A stretch of DNA of 9,753 bases from Pseudomonadota bacterium (lineage in GTDB: Bacteria > Pseudomonadota > Alphaproteobacteria > Acetobacterales > Acetobacteraceae): positions 1 through 9,753 of the forward strand of contig JAKBCH010000063.1 in NCBI GenBank assembly GCA_021808055.1, given 5' to 3'. The notes beneath the pieces are model-generated. The model was not told where the DNA came from and ran no database searches. It was given only the letters and a program-made list of their open reading frames with translations. This document shows positions 1-4,677 of this stretch, one piece after another (positions within the stretch are counted from its first letter, which is position 1; each line of letters opens with the position of its first letter). Both the position numbers and the translations under genes were made by a program.

Positions 1-2
1 TC

Positions 3-380
3 CTCGATGCTCTTGAGCAAGCTTTATACCAACGCCGACCTCGGCAGGGGGGCAAACTCATCCACCATAGCGACCGCGGCAGCCAATATGTCTCAATCAA
101 ATACACCGAGCGCCTGGCCGAAGCCGGGATCGAGCCCTCCGTCGGCAGCGTCGGTGACAGCTATGACAACGCGATGGCCGAAACCATCAACGGCCTCTAC
201 AAGGCGGAAGTCATTCACCGGCGCTCCTGGCGATCCTTCGAGGCCGTCGAACTTGCAACACTGACCTGGGTCGATTGGTTCAACAACCGGCGCTTGCTGG
301 AACCCATCGGAAATATCCCACCCGCCGAAGCCGAAAGCCGATACTATGCCACGCTGGAAAATCAGCCAATGGCAGCGTAA
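3..380 (+). CDS. IS3-family transposase OrfB, C-terminal part (5' truncated by window edge)
   Basis: This is the integrase-like DDE catalytic domain of an IS3-family transposase, which cuts and joins the element's ends. The open frame enters at the window edge and gives 125 residues. HSDRGSQY at about residues 22-29 carries the second catalytic aspartate (D24). VGDSYDNAMAE carries the catalytic glutamate (E60). Exactly 35 residues separate them, the D(35)E spacing of the IS3 family. The C-terminus has the family's usual WVDWFNNRRLLEPIGNIPP segment followed by Y-rich residues before the stop. Nothing visible is broken, so the visible part could belong to an active element. The N-terminal HTH region, first aspartate and OrfA are off-window. 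Other open frames over this stretch are shadows. Confidence 0.92.
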   Translation, partial: LDALEQALYQRRPRQGGKLIHHSDRGSQYVSIKYTERLAEAGIEPSVGSVGDSYDNAMAETINGLYKAEVIHRRSWRSFEAVELATLTWVDWFNNRRLLEPIGNIPPAEAESRYYATLENQPMAA

Positions 381-393
381 TAACTTAAATCAA

Positions 394-422
394 ACGGCCT
401 CCGGGATTCCCGAGGCGGTTCA
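394..422 (-). repeat. right terminal inverted repeat of the IS3 element
   Basis: About 29 bp, GC-rich, directly downstream of the transposase stop. Read inward on the minus strand it starts TGAACCGCCTCGGG and continues to CCGGAGGC. The exact inner boundary is inferred, because the left repeat is not in the window for alignment. The GC-rich sequence stops here and AT-rich DNA begins soon after. Confidence 0.65.
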
Positions 423-463
423 CGGCAAAAAGGCAGGTTCTTGTTGGTTATGCGCAAAACCCA

Positions 464-718
464 TTACTTTGTGAGTGTGCTACATCCAAGCATAGGTTTT
501 CTTAATTTAGCTTTTCGCGTTTTCTTCTTTGAATGTTTCGAAGATAATTGGGATTTAATTTCCTCGGCTTGAAGATTAAAAGACTGAAAATATCCGCATA
601 TAACACTCGTCACAGCTTGTATGACAGCAGCATGAGATAAGTGGTTCGTTTGCGAAAGGCTAGCTTGGAAACGATCCAACTCGGCTAATAGTTGATTCAA
701 ATCAGTCGTATCAAACAT
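464..718 (-). CDS. orphan hypothetical protein, 84 aa
   Basis: I do not recognise this protein. The frame gives 84 residues. An N-terminal part rich in D, L and Q (MFDTTDLNQLLAELDRF) looks helical, and a helical middle contains a single hydrophobic patch (AVIQAVTSVICGYF). The tail is strongly basic (SKHSKKKTRKAKLRK), which could contact nucleic acid. No signal peptide or clear membrane segment is seen. The ribosome binding site is weak: a GGGA lies about 10-13 nt before the ATG. By hand count 481-720 is about 37% GC, far below the core genes to the right, and the DNA upstream is lower still. It sits between two IS remnants, so it is probably acquired cargo. It could also be a chance open frame in AT-rich DNA. 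Function unknown. Confidence 0.45.
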   Translation of the reverse strand: MFDTTDLNQLLAELDRFQASLSQTNHLSHAAVIQAVTSVICGYFQSFNLQAEEIKSQLSSKHSKKKTRKAKLRKPMLGCSTLTK

Positions 719-1013
719 ATGAAGAGACGTCCCAGGGCATCATTTCTCTAATTTCCAATAAGTAGCTTTGTCTATCTTTATTTTAATGATAAACTACAAG
801 TTGAATTAAAAAACAACCACTAATTGTGTGAAGAATTTTGGTAAATGCTTTATGCTTTACCTTATTAACTATCTAAAACTAAAAATTTTTATTAAAAAAT
901 AATACTAGTTGAACAAAATCATAATTTTTATTAAGATATTTATTTTGAGATAGAGTTTGATTGCTCACAATTAACTTTTTAAATTTTCAGGCGATGTCTC
1001 GGAGCGAAGTATA
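719..1013. other. very AT-rich gene-free segment
   Basis: I see no gene here. By hand count 35 of 180 bases in 781-960 are G or C (about 19%), against a GC-rich chromosome. It contains several A/T runs and a small imperfect inverted repeat (GGTAAA at 840-845 and TTTACC at 856-861). It lies upstream of the minus-strand orphan ORF and could hold its promoter, but I cannot name a convincing -35/-10 pair. Such composition suggests horizontally acquired DNA. Confidence 0.7.
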
Positions 1014-1019
1014 TGAACC

Positions 1020-1345
1020 GCTCCAGTCGAACTGGAAGGCTTCACCGGCTGCGAAGACCAGCGGCACGAAGGTGCCTCGGTGGTCTGCTGCTCAATCTGA
1101 CGCTCCACCTTCCAGCAGCAGACAAATGCCGCAACCCGGCCATAGGAACCGCCATAACCCAGCGCCGCGAGATCAGCATGCATCTGCTTTGTCGTGCGCC
1201 TCTGCTTGCGCGATTTGGCCCCCTCCTGCCGCAGCCAGCCCGTCAGCTTCTCGGCAAATGGGTCCAGCTTGCTTGGCCCGTCGGGAAGCTTGAATTGCGG
1301 CTCAACCTCGTCAGACCGCAGGAATACGCAAACTACCTCAGAAAC
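1020..1345 (-). pseudogene. istA: IS21-family IstA transposase remnant, truncated and frameshifted
   Basis: Reading the minus strand from about 1345 gives a stretch typical of IstA ahead of the catalytic core: KLPDGPSKLDPFAEKL, then RKQRRTTKQMHADLAALGY and GGSYGRVAAF, then VERQIEQQTT. After QQTT the frame is lost. The expected continuation (FVPLVFAAGEAFQFDWS) is present one frame over, which fits loss of about 4 nt where the family usually has GRG. Homology ends at DWS, which holds the first catalytic aspartate, at about position 1020. The rest of the catalytic domain, istB, the N-terminal HTH and both IS ends are missing. This is a dead fragment about 320 bp long. The right-hand boundary (1325-1345) is approximate; the frame hits a stop at 1346-1348. 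Plus-strand open frames here are shadows of it. Confidence 0.85.
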
Positions 1346-1485
1346 TCAGGCTATACGTCAAATTAGATGAAAGAGACACCTAGCGTTTAGTTAAGGGTGC
1401 TGGCTCTTGTTTCGATGATACATTTCTTGCCATCATTTTCACACTTCCGCACCAATCGAACCTCATATCTGCCCAAGACCCTGCT

Positions 1486-1740
1486 TCAATGCACAAGGCT
1501 TGGCATCATATCGTTCTGGATAATCGCCGCCGCCGCAAGCTGCTGGTCTGCGGCAATCGCTATGGGCGTGCCATCCGCCGCATGAATGGAGAAAGCCGGG
1601 CCGGCCTCGGTCATCACCGGCTTTACAAAGGCAATTTCCTCAAGCCCCAACAAGGCCAACTGCGCAGGAGAGATATGATGAATATCCAGCATAGTGCCAG
1701 GATTGAAATTGGCTGTGCCGTCATGGTCTTTGATGTTCAT
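1486..1740 (-). CDS. DUF1150 family protein, 84 aa, partner of hsp20
   Basis: A small acidic protein matching the alphaproteobacterial DUF1150 family as I remember it. Recognisable segments are DIHHISPAQLALLGLEEIAFVKPV (residues about 19-42), a central AFSIHAADGTPIAIA and a C-terminal AAAAIIQNDMMPSLVH. The length is normal for the family. Its biochemical role is unknown. Family members are repeatedly found beside a small heat-shock gene, as here, where it lies 109 nt downstream of hsp20 on the same strand. It has its own good ribosome binding site (AAAGGA, 6 nt before the ATG) and is probably co-transcribed with hsp20, though the gap could hold a separate promoter. No signal peptide or membrane segment is visible, so it is predicted cytoplasmic. 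No convincing terminator follows it. Confidence 0.88.
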   Translation of the reverse strand: MNIKDHDGTANFNPGTMLDIHHISPAQLALLGLEEIAFVKPVMTEAGPAFSIHAADGTPIAIAADQQLAAAAIIQNDMMPSLVH

Positions 1741-1849
1741 CGTCTATCCTTTCAGGCCCGACGAGCCGGAAGCCCCAGCTTGACGTCCCATTATGTCTGA
1801 ATTCAGGTTAAGCCTTTATTTTACCAGCCTCTGCCCCGTATTGGTCTGT

Positions 1850-2302
1850 TCAATCCCCATCCACCATTCTGGTGGCCCCGGGCATCTTGCCCTGGCCACG
1901 CGAGATAGGGATGGTTTTCACTACGGGCTGCGGCACCGGGCGGATCAAATCCACATGCAGCAAACCGTTATCCAGCCAGGCACCTTTCACCTCTATCCCT
2001 TCCGCGATCACAAAGGCTCGCTGAAACTGCCGCGCTGCAATGCCCCGGTGTAAAAACACCCGCCCCTGCACATCGTCAGTCTGGCGGCCTCTTATCACCA
2101 ACTGGTTATCTTCCAGGGTGATTTGCAGGTCATCCATGGTAAATCCGGCCACCGCGAGGGTAATGCGCAACGAAACCGGGCTGAGCTGCTCGATATTGTA
2201 AGGCGGGTAGCCGTCCGAGGAGTTTTTTGCCGCGCGTTCGATCATCTGTTCCAGATGGTCGAAACCCAAAAACAGCGGCGAGGTAAAAACGCGAGTATTC
2301 AT
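1850..2302 (-). CDS. hsp20: small heat-shock protein, Hsp20/IbpA type (alpha-crystallin domain), 150 aa
   Basis: An ATP-independent holdase that binds unfolding proteins in the cytoplasm and forms large oligomers. The N-terminal arm (residues 1-31) includes LFLGFDHLEQMIERAA, typical of bacterial class A Hsp20s. The alpha-crystallin domain runs from about residue 32 (GYPPYNIE) to about 122. It ends in the conserved NGLLHVDLIRP strand (112-122). The C-terminal extension carries the I-x-I anchor motif as IPI (131-133), which joins dimers into oligomers. I chose the ATG at 2300-2302 because GGGGGAG lies 8 nt upstream and it matches the family's N-terminus. A longer reading from 2356 would translate the leader. 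The leader resembles a ROSE RNA thermometer, so expression is probably controlled by temperature at translation. DUF1150 lies downstream and def is divergent. Confidence 0.93.
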   Translation of the reverse strand: MNTRVFTSPLFLGFDHLEQMIERAAKNSSDGYPPYNIEQLSPVSLRITLAVAGFTMDDLQITLEDNQLVIRGRQTDDVQGRVFLHRGIAARQFQRAFVIAEGIEVKGAWLDNGLLHVDLIRPVPQPVVKTIPISRGQGKMPGATRMVDGD

Positions 2303-2366
2303 ACAAGAAGCTCCCCCATATGAGCGAAGCAGGTTAAGGGCCCCCCGAAGAGGCACCCGGGCCTTT
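2303..2366 (-). promoter_or_regulatory. candidate ROSE-type RNA thermometer in the hsp20 5' leader
   Basis: In the minus-strand transcript, GCUUCGCUC (2330-2322) can pair with GGGGGAGC (2317-2310) across a four-base AUAU loop. This gives eight pairs (two of them G-U) and one bulged G. The paired strand is the Shine-Dalgarno sequence of hsp20. The opposing strand contains UCGCU, matching the U(U/C)GCU motif that defines ROSE thermometers, whose bulged G makes the hairpin melt at heat-shock temperature. Just upstream a second hairpin can form: AAAGGCCC (2366-2359) with GGGCCCUU (2343-2336), eight pairs including one G-U. Two or more hairpins before the gene is the usual ROSE layout. The pairing is read directly from the sequence; thermosensing is inferred. 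Confidence 0.72.
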
Positions 2367-2430
2367 ATGTTGGCATGGTTTTACAGCGATGCAAGAGGGG
2401 CGCGTTGCAGGGGCAGCCGCGGCGGATTAC

Positions 2431-2967
2431 ATGCGGGGAATGTCTGAGACACAATCTGCCGCCCCGCTGCTGCCCATCCTCATCTACCCCGAGCCCGTGC
2501 TGCGCAAGCTGGCCCGGCCCGTTACCCCGGCGGATGCTGACGAGGTGCGCCGCCTGGTGCCCTCCATGTTCGCCACCATGTACAAAGCGCCCGGCATTGG
2601 CCTGGCCGCCAACCAGATCGGCAGCCTGCTGCGCGTGATCGTGTTGGATGTGGCACCGAAGGACGAGCAGAACCCCATCGCCCTCATCAACCCGGAAATC
2701 ATCGCCCAATCCGCTGAAACCGCAACCCAGGAGGAAGGCTGCCTTTCCATTCCAGAGCTTTATGCCGAGGTCACCCGCCCGGCGCGGGTGAAAGTGCGTT
2801 ACCAGGATTTGGACGGGGTTAAGAAGGAAATCGAAGCCGATGGCCTGCTTTCCGCCTGTTTGCAGCATGAAATCGACCATCTGAACGGCGTGTTGTTCGT
2901 GGATTACCTTTCAGCACTGAAGCGCAACATGTTGCTGCGCAAGCTGGCCAAGGCGCAGAAGCGGTAA
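2431..2967 (+). CDS. def: peptide deformylase, 178 aa
   Basis: Removes the N-terminal formyl group from nascent proteins at the ribosome exit, using a bound metal ion (usually Fe2+). All three signature motifs are intact: GIGLAANQ (residues 55-62), EGCLS (102-106, metal-ligand C104) and HEIDH (146-150, two metal-ligand histidines and the catalytic glutamate). Length is normal. The start is uncertain. ATG 2431 has a GGCGGA 4 nt upstream. ATG 2440 gives MSETQS..., a family-like N-terminus, but GGGG lies only 1 nt before it. ATG 2389 would add a poorly conserved 14-residue extension and overlap the likely hsp20 promoter zone. It is the first gene of the def-fmt-truA run and its stop overlaps the fmt start (TAATG), so the enzymes that remove and add the formyl group are translationally coupled. 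Confidence 0.95.
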   Translation: MRGMSETQSAAPLLPILIYPEPVLRKLARPVTPADADEVRRLVPSMFATMYKAPGIGLAANQIGSLLRVIVLDVAPKDEQNPIALINPEIIAQSAETATQEEGCLSIPELYAEVTRPARVKVRYQDLDGVKKEIEADGLLSACLQHEIDHLNGVLFVDYLSALKRNMLLRKLAKAQKR

Positions 2968-3884
2968 TGGCCCAATCGCTCAAACTCGCCTTCATGGGCT
3001 CGCCGGATTTCGCGGTGCCGGCCCTGCGCGCCTTGGTGGAAGCTGGGCATGAAATTGTAGCGGTGTACGCCCAGCCCCCCAAGCCCGCCGGGCGCGGCCA
3101 GAAAGAGCAGCCCTGCCCCGTTCACGCCGCCGCTTTGGCGCTTGGCCTGACTGTCCGCACGCCCGCCAAACTGCGGAAAAACCCAGAAGAGCTGGATTTT
3201 TTCCGGGCCTTGAACCTTGATGCCGCCATCGTCGCCGCTTACGGCCTTATTTTGCCGCAGGATTTTCTGGACGCCCCAAAACGCGGCTGCCTGAACATCC
3301 ACGGCTCCCTGCTGCCACGCTGGCGCGGTGCGGCCCCCATCCAGGCCGCCATCGAAGCCGGGGATGTGGAAACCGGCATCACCATCATGCAGATGGAAGC
3401 CGGGCTGGACACCGGCCCCGCGCTGCGCAAAGAGGCCACGCCCATCGGTGCCAATGATACATCCGCCGATTTGCACGACCGGCTGGCCGAGCTGGGGGCG
3501 AAGCTGATCCTGCGGGAGCTGGCCGAACCCAGCACCCCCATCGCCCAGAACGAAGCATTTTCCAATTACGCGCCCAAGCTCTCCCGCGAGGATGCGCGGC
3601 TGAACTTCCTGCTGCCCGCCGCTGTGCTGGAACGGCGTATTCGCGCGTTTTACCCCTGGCCCGGCGCGCTGGGCCTGCTGGGGGAGATGGTGGTGAAAAT
3701 CCTCGCCGCCGAAGTGGTGCCAGGCGAAGGCGTGCCCGGCACGTTGCTGCCCGGCGGCCTTGTTATCGCCTGCGGGGAGAATGCCTTGCGCATCACCCGC
3801 CTGCAACGCGCGGGCAAAGCTGCTATGAGTGCGGATGATTTCCTGCGCGGCTACAAGCTGCCCGAAGGGGCAAGGTTTTATTGA
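2967..3884 (+). CDS. fmt: methionyl-tRNA formyltransferase, 305 aa
   Basis: Transfers a formyl group from 10-formyl-tetrahydrofolate to Met-tRNA(fMet), making the bacterial initiator tRNA. The N-terminal Rossmann-like catalytic domain begins KLAFMGSPDFAVPAL (about residues 6-20) and has the PPKPAGRGQ loop (37-45). Catalytic residues fit N110, H112 and D148, within NIHGSLLPRWRGAAPIQ and MEAGLDTGPAL. The C-terminal tRNA-binding OB-like domain runs from about 210 and includes IRAFYPWPGA. Length is normal (about 300-315 in the family). The ATG overlaps the def stop by one base, and the gene's own TGA overlaps the truA start by 4 nt, so the three genes are almost certainly one operon. Cytoplasmic. 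Nothing broken or odd. Confidence 0.96.
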   Translation: MAQSLKLAFMGSPDFAVPALRALVEAGHEIVAVYAQPPKPAGRGQKEQPCPVHAAALALGLTVRTPAKLRKNPEELDFFRALNLDAAIVAAYGLILPQDFLDAPKRGCLNIHGSLLPRWRGAAPIQAAIEAGDVETGITIMQMEAGLDTGPALRKEATPIGANDTSADLHDRLAELGAKLILRELAEPSTPIAQNEAFSNYAPKLSREDARLNFLLPAAVLERRIRAFYPWPGALGLLGEMVVKILAAEVVPGEGVPGTLLPGGLVIACGENALRITRLQRAGKAAMSADDFLRGYKLPEGARFY

Positions 3885-4642
3885 CCGTCTGGGCCTTAGA
3901 GATTGAGTACGACGGCACGCCCTTCATGGGCTGGCAGCGGCAGAAGCACGGCCTTGCCATCCAGCAGGTGATTGAGGAAGCCGCATTGCGAATCCGTGGT
4001 GGCGGGGACATCACTGACGCTGTTTCCGCTGGCCGCACCGATGCCGGGGTGCACGCGCTGGCGATGATCGTGCAGATCGAGCTGCCGGATTTCACGCCTT
4101 ACCGCATCCGCGAGGCGATGAATTTTCACCTGAAGCCCCACCCCATCATCGTGCTGCGCTGCGCCCCCGCACCCGAGGGCTGGAATGCCCGTTTCTCCGC
4201 CCAAGCGCGCAGCTACCGCTACGTCATCCTTAACCGCCCCCAGCCGCCAACGCTGGAGATCAACCGTGTCTGGCATGTGAAAAACCGGCTGGACGAGCAG
4301 GCGATGCACCGCGCCGCGCAGTCTTTGCTTGGCCATCATGATTTTTCATCCTTCCGCGCCTCCGCCTGCCAGGCGAAAAGCCCCATGCGCACGCTGGATT
4401 TTTGTGCCATCCGCCGCGAAGGCGAGAAAGTGATCATGGAAACCCGGGCGCGGAGTTTCCTGCACCATCAGGTGCGCAACATCATCGGCTCACTCAAAAT
4501 GGTCGGTGAAGGCCATTGGCCGGAAGCGCGCATTGCCGAAATCCTCGCTGCCAAATCCCGCCCTGCCGCCGGGCCAACCGCCCCCGCCGAGGGGTTGTAT
4601 TTTACGGGTGTGGAGTATGATCCACCGCTTGAACTGAGCTGA
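3881..4642 (+). CDS. truA: tRNA pseudouridine(38-40) synthase TruA, 253 aa, TTG start
   Basis: Converts uridines 38, 39 and 40 in the anticodon arm of many tRNAs to pseudouridine, stabilising the arm and reading frame. The protein begins WALEIEYDGTPFMGWQRQ, the classic TruA N-terminus. The catalytic aspartate is D54 in GRTDAGVHA (51-59). The RYVILNRP strand (113-120) and FLHHQVRN (193-200) are the other conserved signatures. The length is slightly short but usual for alphaproteobacteria. The start is TTG at 3881-3883: AAGG lies 5 nt upstream, no ATG or GTG lies before the conserved region, and TTGA overlaps the fmt stop. Translation is therefore probably coupled to fmt. The next gene, dnaE, follows after 35 nt that contain a small hairpin. 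Confidence 0.95.
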   Translation: MTVWALEIEYDGTPFMGWQRQKHGLAIQQVIEEAALRIRGGGDITDAVSAGRTDAGVHALAMIVQIELPDFTPYRIREAMNFHLKPHPIIVLRCAPAPEGWNARFSAQARSYRYVILNRPQPPTLEINRVWHVKNRLDEQAMHRAAQSLLGHHDFSSFRASACQAKSPMRTLDFCAIRREGEKVIMETRARSFLHHQVRNIIGSLKMVGEGHWPEARIAEILAAKSRPAAGPTAPAEGLYFTGVEYDPPLELS

Positions 4643-4663
4643 ACACCGGCTCAAACTCGGTGT
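4643..4663 (+). promoter_or_regulatory. hairpin between truA and dnaE
   Basis: ACACCG (4643-4648) pairs perfectly with CGGTGT (4658-4663) around a nine-base loop, immediately after the truA stop and 3 nt before the dnaE Shine-Dalgarno AGGAG. No T-tract follows, so it does not look like an intrinsic terminator. It could mark an mRNA processing or stabilising site, or affect dnaE ribosome loading. A six-pair stem could also be chance. Confidence 0.4.
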
Positions 4664-4677
4664 CCCAGGAGTCTCCA

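Larger units (their letters stand above)
1..422 (+). mobile_element. right end of an IS3-family insertion sequence
   Basis: The window opens inside an IS3-family element. It contains the C-terminal catalytic part of the OrfB transposase and, 14 nt after its stop, a GC-rich terminal repeat ending in GGCGGTTCA at 414-422. IS3 elements end in TG...CA, and the inverse of this tip (TGAACCGCC) fits. The left end, OrfA and the frameshift region lie outside the window, so completeness and a target-site duplication cannot be judged. Confidence 0.85.

Noticed and set aside
961..1366. Two overlapping plus-strand open frames of 110-117 codons
   Set aside because: They are the complement of the istA remnant, whose minus-strand reading gives clear IS21 transposase sequence.
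1346..1485. Search for a terminator after DUF1150
   Set aside because: Only 4-5 bp repeats such as TGAT/ATCA are present, without a T-run; I see no supportable element in this stretch.
2303..2356. Longer hsp20 reading from ATG 2356
   Set aside because: It would translate the leader hairpins, has no family-like sequence, and ATG 2302 has a good ribosome site at the right distance.
2367..2400. A possible heat-shock (RpoH) promoter for hsp20
   Set aside because: A CTTGCA is present on the minus strand near 2394, but no matching -10 element lies at an acceptable spacing.
4660..4677. GTG start of dnaE at 4660
   Set aside because: It lies within the hairpin, has no ribosome site and adds six unconserved residues; ATG 4678 has AGGAG at 6 nt.
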